From a virus: DNA of 64,000 nucleotides. Where the stretch lies: positions 1 to 64,000 of the IMG/VR virus record IMGVR_UViG_3300017989_000071; one strand, written 5' to 3'. Position 1 is the stretch's first letter, and each line of letters opens with the position of its first letter. Position numbers and translations under genes: made by a program. The notes below the pieces were generated by a model. The model saw nothing but the letters and a program-made list of their open reading frames with translations, was not told the origin of the DNA and made no database searches. This document shows positions 32,977 through 40,667 of the stretch, one piece after another.

Positions 32977-33739
32977 GATAAGCTCCTATAATCGACTCGA
33001 TAGCCTGCATCTGATCCGCCGTCGGCATCGCAGTCTTCGGCCACGTGAATAACTTCGGGGGATGCCCCTCGTAAGGCAACCCAACCGGAACGACCATCTG
33101 ATCGGCCTTCGCCGCATGGTACAGGCGACGAAGGTTCTCGCGCAGCGCGGTCTCCAAACAATCCGCATCCCATGTGAAATTCTGGACCGCAGTAGAAAAC
33201 GAAATCGAGACCACCACACGTACCTTGCCACACAGGTCCGAAATCAGAATTTGTAAAGGGCGAAACCACATAATCGCATCCAAGAGCTGTTGGGGAGAAA
33301 CCTTGCCCTGCTCCTCCAATTCCCCTATAGACTTTTTGACCCAACTATCGAGATGTTTGAGGTAGTCGCGGGTATCGGATGGAGTGAAGACCGGGGCGTA
33401 ATCCACACACACCAGTCGGTTACCGATGTACCCGTAGTTATCCGGATTCTCGTCCTGCGCTACCGGAACGTCGGCGAAGAACTCCCGAACCCCGATCTCC
33501 TCCACCTCGGACTCGGAATGGAGAACACGATCCACCCTCCGCATCACGAGAAAAAGACCAAGAGGAGCGCAGAACAAAACCGGGCACAGCCTCTCGTCAA
33601 AGCCCGACCACAGCCGTTCGTCCATGTTCGCAACCATCCCGAGGCAGAAGCGTCTCCAGCCATGACCGAGATGGGGAAGCTTAATTGCCCATCGGCCAAC
33701 AAGGATTACAACCCTCGATGCACCGCTCGTAATCTTCAT
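32966..33739 (-). CDS. Degenerate kinase-like fold protein (257 aa)
   Basis: R-V-V-I-L-V-G-R-W-A-I-K-L-P (about residues 9-22) resembles the beta3 Lys strand of APH/protein kinases; C-P-V-L-F-C-A-P-L-G-L-F-L-V-M (about 52-66) the hinge region; and D-N-Y-G-Y-I-G-N-R-L-V-C-V-D-Y (about 99-113) the catalytic-loop Asn and DFG-like Asp. The usual Gly loop and catalytic HxD are missing, so activity is uncertain. I have seen this pattern in other phages as a kinase-like protein; this is an inference from motif order. Confidence 0.4.
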   Translation of the reverse strand: MKITSGASRVVILVGRWAIKLPHLGHGWRRFCLGMVANMDERLWSGFDERLCPVLFCAPLGLFLVMRRVDRVLHSESEVEEIGVREFFADVPVAQDENPDNYGYIGNRLVCVDYAPVFTPSDTRDYLKHLDSWVKKSIGELEEQGKVSPQQLLDAIMWFRPLQILISDLCGKVRVVVSISFSTAVQNFTWDADCLETALRENLRRLYHAAKADQMVVPVGLPYEGHPPKLFTWPKTAMPTADQMQAIESIIGAYHAR

Positions 33740-34011
33740 CCCTTGTCCTCTTTTTTCATCCGCCGCTCTTTTGCATCTTCGGCTGACGAGATATGCCACT
33801 CGCAATCCCCGTGCGCCGGGCAGTACCCTTCGCCGTCCTCCCCGCCCGGCTCGGGGCAGGGAACCTTGTATCCCGCCTCGCAGTGTATGATCGAGTCGCC
33901 GCAGCAACACGCCATCAGATCGTCGATCTCGCACCCACATTCCTCCCCGGCCAGACCGTCGTAATCGTTCTCGATCAGATACGCCTCGACAATCTCTTTC
34001 ACGCTAGGCAT
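33736..34011 (-). CDS. Small Cys-rich phage protein (91 aa)
   Basis: V-K-E-I-V-E-A-Y-L-I-E-N-D-Y-D-G-L, then G-E-E-C-G-C-E-I-D-D-L-M-A-C, then C-C-G-D and later C-P-E-P and C-P-A-H. This D-Y-D-G-L...C-G-C-x(2)-D-D-L...C layout recurs in unannotated phage proteins and looks like a metal-binding domain. Start ATG 34011 has GGGAG. Confidence 0.65.
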   Translation of the reverse strand: MPSVKEIVEAYLIENDYDGLAGEECGCEIDDLMACCCGDSIIHCEAGYKVPCPEPGGEDGEGYCPAHGDCEWHISSAEDAKERRMKKEDKG

Positions 34012-34486
34012 CGCTGACTCCCTTCGTCCTCTCGGCCAGCAACCCCCTTCTGATCTCGGCACGATTGATCGGCGCGTCCGGATCGAGCTGCGGCTCGATC
34101 TCTCCGTGACTCGGCCAGAACCCTTCTCGGTCCGGGGTCCGGGAGGTAGGCGGATGAGGGTCGGCAGCAGCGTCGGGTGGGGGTTGGGAACCCGACGCTG
34201 AAGAGGGTGTGCCGTTTTTATCCGCCCACCTCCCGGCCTTGATGAGCTTCTTCAAACCCCGGCCTTGACGCGGACCTTGAAACCAACCCTTGTACGGCCA
34301 GAAGTGAAACTTATGGCCCTGCATCGTTCGGACCTCGAAGCTCTTGTCGTCGGGACCGGCCCCCACACGCCACCCCAGCTCTTCGAGCTCGCGCTTGGCG
34401 TTCTGCATCCGGCCATCCTCTTTCCGGCCCCGCCGCTGCCTCGCCTCACGGCGCATGAACCGGAAATCGTCTCCCATATCCCCCAC
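34004..34486 (-). CDS. Unknown protein with Pro-rich linker (160 aa)
   Basis: A GTG start at 34486 follows GGGAAGTAGCC; ATG 34477 is an alternative. The N-terminal half has R-E-L-E-E-L-G-W-R-V (about 34-43) and K-F-H-F-W-P-Y-K-G-W-F-Q-G, reminiscent of a small basic domain, followed by a Pro/Ser/Asp-rich linker. Unknown. Confidence 0.5.
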   Translation of the reverse strand: MGDMGDDFRFMRREARQRRGRKEDGRMQNAKRELEELGWRVGAGPDDKSFEVRTMQGHKFHFWPYKGWFQGPRQGRGLKKLIKAGRWADKNGTPSSASGSQPPPDAAADPHPPTSRTPDREGFWPSHGEIEPQLDPDAPINRAEIRRGLLAERTKGVSDA

Positions 34487-34488
34487 GG

Positions 34489-35103
34489 CTACTTCCCAAC
34501 CCCGAGATGTTCGGCGACGATCCCCGCAAGCGCATCCGCGACGACCTGCTCCTTCGGTCGTTTATCGAAGAAGCTGATGTACTCCAAATGCTTCTCGGCC
34601 TTCGGGGAAAGGACCAGACCTTGCGTCTGCTCACGAGCGCACAGCACGCAGGTCTCCTCACGGGTTTCCGGATGCCGGAAGGCCACCCACCCCTGCGACT
34701 CGCTGCGGTGATAACGCAGATGATGAAACGAATGCTTACCGTGGCGGCAGCATTCCGCTTTCGCCCAAAACAGCTCCAAGTCGGGGGAGATGCCGTACTC
34801 TTCGTAGATCGCCGCAATCGTCTCGGCGTCTATCATCCCCGCCTTTTCACGGCTATCCCCGGCCACCTCCCGCAGACAGAAAACGCACATCCGAGCACTC
34901 AGGTAGTAAACCGAACGCTCGCCGAAACGATGCGACTCATCGTCGCAAGGAATATCGTAGACCAGCTTCGTCCCCTTCTTGACCCAATCGAGCTCGGGGG
35001 GATACTCACTCCGGCGGATCACCTCCTCGCTCATCGGCTGCGACTTGGGGATCGCTTTCCCCTTCGGGTTCGTCCGTAACGGTGTCGGTTTCGCTGTCTC
35101 CAT
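34489..35103 (-). CDS. Unknown protein with two CxxC pairs (204 aa)
   Basis: C-V-F-C (about 73-76) and C-V-L-C (about 152-155) are about 75 residues apart and may form one zinc site with C-C-R-H. The C-terminal F-F-D-K-R-P-K-E-Q-V segment is helical. No family recognised. Confidence 0.55.
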   Translation of the reverse strand: METAKPTPLRTNPKGKAIPKSQPMSEEVIRRSEYPPELDWVKKGTKLVYDIPCDDESHRFGERSVYYLSARMCVFCLREVAGDSREKAGMIDAETIAAIYEEYGISPDLELFWAKAECCRHGKHSFHHLRYHRSESQGWVAFRHPETREETCVLCAREQTQGLVLSPKAEKHLEYISFFDKRPKEQVVADALAGIVAEHLGVGK

Positions 35104-35443
35104 TTTTCGGTTCCTTCTTGCAAGTCATGTGTAACGTGAATGGTTCCACGGTCTCGATCCCACTGTCCTTGACCGAGACCGGGTACATCGAATCAGGGTC
35201 GATCCATTCCCGGATCAGCAGCTCCCGGATGCACGAGGGCCGCCCGCATGTCGTATACTCCAGACCACCGGAACGCCGAAGAACCACCCGGTTACCGGAT
35301 GCGAGGATCGGCATCCCACAGATTTCGCACCGCTCGGGACAGAGAGCCATTTTCAGCGTCTCCAACCACCTCAGAAGGCTCCGAGGTAGGGCCAAGCCCT
35401 CCGGACCGCTCACGGCCCCGCTCCTTTGCGATTTTGGGGTCAT
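35006..35443 (-). CDS. Zinc-finger protein (145 aa)
   Basis: C-E-I-C-G (about residues 39-43) and T-C-G-R-P-S-C (about 65-71) form a zinc site; the acidic C-terminal tail overlaps the next gene by nearly 100 bases, a large out-of-frame overlap. Start ATG 35443 overlaps the previous TGA. Unknown. Confidence 0.55.
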   Translation of the reverse strand: MTPKSQRSGAVSGPEGLALPRSLLRWLETLKMALCPERCEICGMPILASGNRVVLRRSGGLEYTTCGRPSCIRELLIREWIDPDSMYPVSVKDSGIETVEPFTLHMTCKKEPKNGDSETDTVTDEPEGESDPQVAADERGGDPPE

Positions 35444-35613
35444 TTGGACTTCTTCCGGGGTGCCCGAGGCACCTGTCCGGTGCCGTTGCAGATTCGGCAG
35501 CACGCGAGGGGCCGCTCCCAGCCCTTACCCGGAACGAAGGTCTGCTTCTGGGGGTCCGGCTCCCGGCCAGTCCCCTTACAGGTCGGACACTTCTTTTTCA
35601 ACGCTGTTCCCAC
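35440..35613 (-). CDS. DnaJ-like zinc-finger miniprotein (57 aa)
   Basis: GTG 35613 follows GGAGGAG at 5 bases. Two C-x-x-C-x-G-x-G units (C-P-T-C-K-G-T-G and C-R-I-C-N-G-T-G) match the cysteine-rich module of DnaJ. In phages such miniproteins are frequent and of unknown role. It might compete with host chaperone or transcription partners, which is speculative. Confidence 0.65.
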   Translation of the reverse strand: MGTALKKKCPTCKGTGREPDPQKQTFVPGKGWERPLACCRICNGTGQVPRAPRKKSK

Positions 35614-35885
35614 TCGAACTCCTCCTCTCCGGTAACGACCGCCTCGTGAAGCGGCCCGTCTTGGAGATTGTTCTGATCCCACACCCACTTCGTGACGTAC
35701 CCCGAGAAACGATCCCCCTCGATCCGCACGTCTTCCGTCTGCGACTTCGGAACCCACGTCGCCCGGCCCTCCTCCCGGTCCACGTCGTCGGCCTTACCGC
35801 CCTCGATCCCAATCAAGTAGGCCAGCGGCGACTCGTAGAACAGGTGAGCGTCAGTCACTTCCCAATATGCTTTCATCCTCGGCAA
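35598..35885 (-). CDS. Small phage protein, unknown (95 aa)
   Basis: TTG 35885 has AGGAGG at 5 bases; ATG 35876 has no proper site. Contains A-T-W-V-P-K-S-Q and a central W-V-W-D. This V-P-K-S-Q pattern is common in small phage proteins of unknown function. Confidence 0.55.
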   Translation of the reverse strand: MPRMKAYWEVTDAHLFYESPLAYLIGIEGGKADDVDREEGRATWVPKSQTEDVRIEGDRFSGYVTKWVWDQNNLQDGPLHEAVVTGEEEFEWEQR

Positions 35886-35894
35886 GGTATCCTC

Positions 35895-36554
35895 CTATCC
35901 GTATGCGTAGCCATCGATTTTAATGTGGACCAGCGGAATGTGGTGAAGCCGGTGATCGTCGATCTTGAAAATTCGCCCACAAGGTTCGATGCTCCCCGTC
36001 GGAAGACCCGACAGCAGCGAATCGTTCACCGGCCAGACCTCGCAACCGATGCACCCCTGATGAAGCTCCCCAAGTCCGGGAAGCAAGGGGAACGGCCCGA
36101 AGACGCCGACACAACGAACCCCCAGCGGAGATTGGTGGTCTTCCGTGGGGTCCGAATTGTGTATCGCGATCCCGGCAAACGTGGTATGCTCCACACCGCG
36201 CCAGTAAGGCACATACGCCCCGGTCCCGATATAGCGACCGACGAGGTTCCCCTGAAAAATCTGAACACCCTCGCGGACGTAACCCGAGGAGTGCGACCCC
36301 GCTTCCCACTTCCGCTCCTGACCGGCCTTCGCCGGTTCGGGCATGAACACCGCATCGGGGTCCATCGGCCCGTTGACCAGCTCCGTTTCGAGTAGACATC
36401 GGTTGGAAGGAATCGGGAGGCGTTCGTGATTGTTGCCCTGTATCGTATGTATCGTACCGCACTTGAACTGGCGACCGAACAGGCGCGAGGCCACCGCCAC
36501 TCCCGCACCGCACAGCGGGCATCGCTCGGAAGGTTGATCGTCGAAAGGATTCAT
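35895..36554 (-). CDS. Unknown protein with N-terminal zinc ribbon half (219 aa)
   Basis: First gene after the promoter at 36590-36617, with AAGGAG before ATG 36554. C-P-L-C-G (about 12-16) and F-K-C-G-T (about 31-35) form a ribbon; the rest is beta-rich with G-Y-V-R and G-V-R-C-V-G-V-F-G segments. No family recognised. Confidence 0.6.
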   Translation of the reverse strand: MNPFDDQPSERCPLCGAGVAVASRLFGRQFKCGTIHTIQGNNHERLPIPSNRCLLETELVNGPMDPDAVFMPEPAKAGQERKWEAGSHSSGYVREGVQIFQGNLVGRYIGTGAYVPYWRGVEHTTFAGIAIHNSDPTEDHQSPLGVRCVGVFGPFPLLPGLGELHQGCIGCEVWPVNDSLLSGLPTGSIEPCGRIFKIDDHRLHHIPLVHIKIDGYAYG

Positions 36555-36589
36555 TGCAAGGCTCCTTCGTTGTTGAAAAACGTACTCCT

Positions 36590-36617
36590 ATTATACACCG
36601 ATTCAAGTACGTGTCAA
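36590..36617 (-). promoter_or_regulatory. Sigma70 promoter, -35 overlapping a stop codon
   Basis: On the minus strand TTGACA (36617-36612), 16-bp spacer, TATAAT (36595-36590): perfect consensus hexamers. The TGA inside the -35 is the stop codon of the gene at 36614-37312. Drives 35895-36554 and onward; predicted start of transcription about 36583. Confidence 0.85.
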
Positions 36618-37312
36618 GGCTTTTCTTCCTCCCCCCGAAACTCGAAGAATCCAGTCATCTCGGGGTGGTTTCTAATTAGCAACTTCGCATATCGCCGGAC
36701 CATCGTATTGCTGATCTTGAAACGGCCCGGACCATGGAGATCGGTATGCCAGCGGATCACGTGCATAATCGCCCGCGCACTGTACCTCTTCCTCCCGGTG
36801 TTCCACATCTCCAACGCCAGCCGCTCGAACTCCCGATAGATTTCGGGACGCCGATGATGATACATCGCGAAGGCCACATCGTGCTTTTCCGAGCCGACGC
36901 CGGGAATATAGACGCTGACCAGATTCCCCTCTTCCTCCATCGTTTCGATCATGTGGGCGGTCCCTTTACTCTTCCCGTCCCAGATCGCAATCAGACAATT
37001 CGCGTACTGCGCCATCTCTTCATTGCGGATGAAACCCGCCCGCTTTCCGTAGGTATCCCAATCCGCATGGAACACCGTAACGGGTATCCGGCACTTCACC
37101 GCCCACTGCGCCCCGAGGCGATCCACACCCCGCGCACCACCGCACACCACTTCGAGGATTGGGTGAACCAGACGCGCCGACTCCACCGCCTCGCCGACAA
37201 CAGACAAGTCCGTGATCGAGCGGCTACCGGCAATGATCGCCTTGTACCCCCATCGGTTCGGATGCTCGAAGCGCGACGGGATCACACCTAATGGGTCTTG
37301 TGGGTTTTCCAT
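36614..37312 (-). CDS. DUF2493 (SLOG-like) domain fused to a phage C-terminal domain (232 aa)
   Basis: A-I-I-A-G-S-R-S-I-T-D (about residues 25-35), V-C-G-G-A-R-G-V-D (about 56-64) and the D-W..Y-G-K-R-A-G-F-I-R-N block are typical of DUF2493, a Rossmann-like nucleotide-binding family related to DprA/LOG. From about 155 a second domain (E-I-Y-R-E-F-E-R-L-A-L-E-M ... S-A-R-A-I-M-H-V-I-R-W) follows that occurs as a separate protein in other phages. Probably senses or processes a nucleotide; substrate unknown. Confidence 0.7.
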   Translation of the reverse strand: MENPQDPLGVIPSRFEHPNRWGYKAIIAGSRSITDLSVVGEAVESARLVHPILEVVCGGARGVDRLGAQWAVKCRIPVTVFHADWDTYGKRAGFIRNEEMAQYANCLIAIWDGKSKGTAHMIETMEEEGNLVSVYIPGVGSEKHDVAFAMYHHRRPEIYREFERLALEMWNTGRKRYSARAIMHVIRWHTDLHGPGRFKISNTMVRRYAKLLIRNHPEMTGFFEFRGEEEKP

Positions 37313-37638
37313 TCTTCCAAAAACTTCTCGACTGACTCGACCATCTCATTGTCGTGCGACGATGCAAGGAAATCGCGGGCGATGTTTTCGATCAGATGCT
37401 CCAAGTAAGCCTCGTCCTTCATTGTCTGTAACATCTCCGGTCGGATTACGTGCCGGATCGCCAAACCTCTACCTCGGGTTGGCTGAATCGTCACCTCCCA
37501 CGGAGACCACGGATCGGGAACCCCGTCCGGGTTTACCCGAGACATGTGCGGAGAAGGCCCAACACGAATCTCGTACCCCTTCCGCAGCAACCAGCCAACG
37601 AAGCTGGCGAAACCAATCGGGTGACGCTTAACGCTCAA
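37288..37638 (-). CDS. Small unknown protein, TTG start (116 aa)
   Basis: TTG 37638 overlaps the upstream TGA; GGGAAGAAG precedes it. Contains a basic alpha/beta N-terminal part and a helical C-terminus ending W-K-T-H-K-T-H. Unknown. Confidence 0.5.
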   Translation of the reverse strand: MSVKRHPIGFASFVGWLLRKGYEIRVGPSPHMSRVNPDGVPDPWSPWEVTIQPTRGRGLAIRHVIRPEMLQTMKDEAYLEHLIENIARDFLASSHDNEMVESVEKFLEEWKTHKTH

Positions 37639-38297
37639 AACTTCTTCCCATGCTTGTACGGACGGGTCCGGTTATACTTCATCTTCTCCAGCAACGCCTC
37701 GGCGACCCTCCACCCTCGGGAGTGCGTGAAGTCCAGCAGCCGAATAATCGCGTCGGCCACCTCCTCCTCGATCCCGTGGAACTCGGGAATTTTGTCCGAA
37801 GCCACATCGAGACGCAACGCTTCCAAACCTTCGGCGAGCTCGCTGACAACCAGCATCAGCATCTCCCCGTCGTTGCGCTCCTCTTCCCACCACCCCTTCT
37901 GGACGGCGTTCTCGTGGATCATCAAGGAAACCTTATTTGTCACATCGACAAACTTTTCAGCCAGCTCGGGATCGGGCAGGAGATCGTCCTGACCGGCATC
38001 CAAGCAGGGCTTAACCGGCTTGCCGAGCTCGCGCCGTTGCTTCTGATCCTCGACGGCTTTCGCATAGTCCCCCGTCTTGTGAATCATCACAACCAGACAC
38101 GTCGAGCAGTAGTGCCGAATCGTATCGTAAGCGGGATTGTGGTAGGCACCTTGCGGCTCCTCCCCCTCCTTCCGGCTGTTCACCGAAAAGCGAATATCGA
38201 AATCCAGACCGGAGATGACCTGAACCGGAATAGGGTCTCCGGGAACCGCATCCCCAATTTCGCAGCCGCAGCGGTTGCAGTGAATCTTAATCGACAT
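37635..38297 (-). CDS. Zinc ribbon fused to MazG-like nucleotide pyrophosphohydrolase (220 aa)
   Basis: The N-terminal part has C-N-R-C-G-C and Y-C-S-T-C (zinc). The C-terminal half (from about 115) shows S-E-L-A-E-G-L-E-A-L (about 151-160), E-E-E-V-A-D-A-I-I-R-L-L-D (about 177-189) and K-M-K-Y-N-R-T-R-P-Y-K-H-G-K-K, the all-alpha NTP-PPase (MazG-like) motifs. Such enzymes split non-canonical NTPs or dUTP to NMP and PPi, and could complement the UDG-polymerase. The zinc fusion is uncommon. Confidence 0.75.
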   Translation of the reverse strand: MSIKIHCNRCGCEIGDAVPGDPIPVQVISGLDFDIRFSVNSRKEGEEPQGAYHNPAYDTIRHYCSTCLVVMIHKTGDYAKAVEDQKQRRELGKPVKPCLDAGQDDLLPDPELAEKFVDVTNKVSLMIHENAVQKGWWEEERNDGEMLMLVVSELAEGLEALRLDVASDKIPEFHGIEEEVADAIIRLLDFTHSRGWRVAEALLEKMKYNRTRPYKHGKKF

Positions 38298-38784
38298 TGT
38301 GAGCTCCTTGTTCCGTAAAGATAATTCCGCAGTGATCGAACAAAACCTTTTCCAGCCGCTCGATGATCGGAGACGTTCTCGGGAAGTTGTAACCGAGAAC
38401 CATCTGCTTCCGTAGGTCCATCAGGTCACCAGCCAACGTCCCTTCGGGGGGAACCAGCATGATCCTCCCGACAATATCTTCCAACCGGGCAACCCGCTCT
38501 TCGAGTCCTCCCCGTGGCTCGGCCTTCGGAGCCGCAGGTTTTTCAGGCTCAGTAATATCGGCAGGTTGAGACACCGTATTTTTCCACCGGACAACGACGT
38601 TCCTCCCATCGTACCCCTTCTCGATCTTACCGTCGCCCTCCAACTTCCGGATAACATGAGAAACCTGATTGGAGGAAAGGTCGAGGTTCCGCCGGATGTC
38701 GGCCTGCCGAACCGGATCGGGACGATGCGCAAGGATAATATCCTGTACCGCCAGCTCGATCTCTCCGTGCTTACGGCCCTTCAT
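38287..38784 (-). CDS. Winged-helix DNA-binding protein (165 aa)
   Basis: Residues about 10-65 form a MarR-like wHTH (V-R-Q-A-D-I-R-R-N-L-D-L-S-S-N-Q-V-S-H-V-I-R-K-L), with a basic wing V-V-V-R-W. The second half is a Pro/Ala linker plus a helical tail that may dimerise. Likely a phage transcription regulator; its target is unknown. Confidence 0.65.
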   Translation of the reverse strand: MKGRKHGEIELAVQDIILAHRPDPVRQADIRRNLDLSSNQVSHVIRKLEGDGKIEKGYDGRNVVVRWKNTVSQPADITEPEKPAAPKAEPRGGLEERVARLEDIVGRIMLVPPEGTLAGDLMDLRKQMVLGYNFPRTSPIIERLEKVLFDHCGIIFTEQGAHNVD

Positions 38785-39338
38785 CGCTTCCCCGCAATCA
38801 ATTCATACAGCCTCGGAGTGTACGACGTAATCGACCGCCCCGTCGCTATCGTCTTCATCCGACCGCACATCTCACACCACAGGATACGCTGACCCCCTGC
38901 CTCTCCGAGATCGAGCATCTTCCGGTCGCCGCATCCACACAGCGCATCCGAGCGAACAAACGGGTCCACGCCGTCTTCCAGATCAGTGATCTCGTAGTTG
39001 TCCGGGTCGATCAAGCGCACCGGCTTCCCGAGCCGCCGCGCCAACGCGAGCTCGGCACGCACCCCCTTGGAATCCTCCCATCCCGAAAGAGCAACGATCA
39101 GCAGTACATCGCAGAAGGCGATATACTCCTCGTCGAACTGACCCCAAAAACTCCAGTCACCCGGCAACTTCCCGATCACCGCCATTGGATGAGTCATTGA
39201 GATCGGAGAGAAGACATTCCACCGATGCGTTTGAATCAGATGAGCCGCCACGCGATTCACCGTCTCAAAAGAGAGCTGCGGGTCAGCTGTGTACGGAATT
39301 GCCAGATAGACCCGGAGAAGCGGCGTTGGAGACGCCAT
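38781..39338 (-). CDS. DUF1937-like (deoxyribosyltransferase-like) protein with zinc tail (185 aa)
   Basis: V-Y-L-A-I-P-Y-T (about 10-17), V-F-S-P-I-S-M-T-H (about 42-50), W-G-Q-F-D-E and S-x-G-V-R-A-E-L-A-L-A are DUF1937/nucleoside 2-deoxyribosyltransferase-like motifs. C-G-C-G and C-E-M-C-G in the last 60 residues form an added zinc site. Probably acts on nucleosides or nucleotides. Start ATG 39338 has GGGGGAGG. Confidence 0.7.
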   Translation of the reverse strand: MASPTPLLRVYLAIPYTADPQLSFETVNRVAAHLIQTHRWNVFSPISMTHPMAVIGKLPGDWSFWGQFDEEYIAFCDVLLIVALSGWEDSKGVRAELALARRLGKPVRLIDPDNYEITDLEDGVDPFVRSDALCGCGDRKMLDLGEAGGQRILWCEMCGRMKTIATGRSITSYTPRLYELIAGKR

Positions 39339-39799
39339 CAGACCACCTCCCCCTTCTCCAACAGCTTCCGCATCACCGAAGAAAAGGTCCGAGGCTCCAA
39401 CCACCCCACCACTTCGGCACGGATCGGAAACTTGGAATTTTCGGTATTCTCAATCACCGCCGGAACGCCGTCCAGAACCGACAAAGTACCTAGGGGTGTC
39501 TTCACCGACCAATCCAGCTTCCCCCGAACCGGATAGTGCTCCAGCACGTCCGCCAGTAGATCAATCTTATCCGTGTGAACGTCGAAGCGTAGATGGAAAC
39601 GACCAGTCGGGGGTTTCCATCTACGCTTCGACGGCTTACGCCCCAACGACTTCAGGCATCGAAACGCCAATTCCAATTCCACCTTGTTCGCAGGGAATAC
39701 ACCGACATTCGTTTCGATACCGTCGAACGCCACCTCCCCCGACGGAAACACGATCCGCGCCAGCGATCCAACTCGGCTGATTTTGATGTCGTGGCCCAC
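39338..39799 (-). CDS. Unknown protein whose gene holds a 21-bp inverted repeat (153 aa)
   Basis: GTG 39799 follows GAGGG. Mixed alpha/beta protein; no recognised domain. The perfect inverted repeat at 39580-39633 lies in the codons for about residues 56-73, K-R-R-W-K-P ... F-H-L-R-F-D. See findings. Confidence 0.6.
   Translation of the reverse strand: MGHDIKISRVGSLARIVFPSGEVAFDGIETNVGVFPANKVELELAFRCLKSLGRKPSKRRWKPPTGRFHLRFDVHTDKIDLLADVLEHYPVRGKLDWSVKTPLGTLSVLDGVPAVIENTENSKFPIRAEVVGWLEPRTFSSVMRKLLEKGEVV
39580..39633. repeat. Perfect 21-bp inverted repeat inside a coding region
   Basis: Left arm 39580-39600 (core GTAGATGGAAAC) and right arm 39613-39633 are exact reverse complements, separated by 12 nt. 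In RNA this would form a 21-pair hairpin, the strongest in the window. Confidence 0.85.
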
Positions 39800-39811
39800 G
39801 CTTCACCCTCT

Positions 39812-39922
39812 CTATTTTTCGTAGATGATCCGACCAACCTCACCGAGAACGACGAGGCCGACCAGAATACCGAAAAACACAGCCAGACGGGATAGACCGG
39901 CAAGACCGCCCGCGCTAAGCAT
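39812..39922 (-). CDS. Tiny single-pass membrane protein (36 aa)
   Basis: Starts M-L-S-A-G-G-L-A-G-L-S-R and then one long hydrophobic helix (about residues 13-27), ending R-I-I-Y-E-K. It overlaps the previous gene by 8 bases. The ribosome site is weak, but a clean transmembrane helix in an otherwise unused gap supports it. Possible small membrane effector. Confidence 0.5.
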   Translation of the reverse strand: MLSAGGLAGLSRLAVFFGILVGLVVLGEVGRIIYEK

Positions 39923-40109
39923 CGGACTGCGACCTGAGAGGCTTCCGATGTGCCACCCGGCGAAGAACAATGTCTTTCGCGGATACCCGATGAATCTTCA
40001 TCGGCATCCCGAGGAACAGTACAACGTCCCCCACCTTCGGGGTATGAGTCGGGGGTGCGCTGGGATTCGGATACGTCCGTTTTCCCTGTGGCGGTTTTTG
40101 CTCGGCCAT
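39915..40109 (-). CDS. Small unknown protein (64 aa)
   Basis: Pro-rich N-terminus, then V-G-D-V-V-L-F-L-G-M-P-M-K-I-H-R-V, an SH3-like beta pattern, and a basic tail. Unknown role. Confidence 0.5.
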   Translation of the reverse strand: MAEQKPPQGKRTYPNPSAPPTHTPKVGDVVLFLGMPMKIHRVSAKDIVLRRVAHRKPLRSQSDA

Positions 40110-40118
40110 CCTTTACTC

Positions 40119-40322
40119 CTAGTCCAATAAAATCTGCGGGGCCGGTTTTCCGGACTCTTCCTTGTTCGTCGGGCACGAGGGGTTGATACACTTCCGACCC
40201 GCAAACCCTCGAACCGCTTCGGCGGCCTCGACCTCACTGTCGTAGCCGTCCACAATAATCTTCCCGCACTTCTCGCAAGCAATGCAGAACGATCCCTGTT
40301 TTTTCACATAGTAATTATTCAA
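40119..40322 (-). CDS. Zinc-finger miniprotein, TTG start (67 aa)
   Basis: C-I-A-C-E-K-C-G (about 13-20) and C-I-N-P-S-C (about 44-49) form a compact zinc domain. TTG 40322 is coupled to the previous stop and GGAGG lies 9 bases upstream. Unknown. Confidence 0.5.
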   Translation of the reverse strand: MNNYYVKKQGSFCIACEKCGKIIVDGYDSEVEAAEAVRGFAGRKCINPSCPTNKEESGKPAPQILLD

Positions 40323-40665
40323 GGCGTTCGTCCTCCTTGATCGTCGCCTCGTTCTCCTCCCCACGCCGCAGACTCTCACTCCAATGGAGCTGGCAGTAGT
40401 GCGCCATCTTCAGGATTTCCCCGCCCTTCCCTTTCCCATTGAGCATCCTGACCACATACTTCAGGATGTTCCCGAGGAAGAAACTGACCGGAACGAAGCG
40501 GGCCACGTCGATCTCGACGGTGCCGGTTTTATACTTGTCGATAGTCGAGGCCCGAATGTACTCCTCCATCTTCGCGGAGAACTGCCGCCACTCCAAGATG
40601 CGGGGATGCTCCTCACGCACCCGCAACGGATTCTTCGGGACCGGATGGGTCGCCTTACGCGCCAT
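40315..40665 (-). CDS. Unknown small helical protein (116 aa)
   Basis: Basic N-terminus (M-A-R-K-A-T-H-P), then F-L-G-N-I-L-K-Y-V-V-R-M-L-N-G-K, slightly reminiscent of DUF3310 (K-Y-x-x-R) phage proteins, but too short to assign. Helical. Confidence 0.45.
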   Translation of the reverse strand: MARKATHPVPKNPLRVREEHPRILEWRQFSAKMEEYIRASTIDKYKTGTVEIDVARFVPVSFFLGNILKYVVRMLNGKGKGGEILKMAHYCQLHWSESLRRGEENEATIKEDERLE

Positions 40666-40667
40666 CG

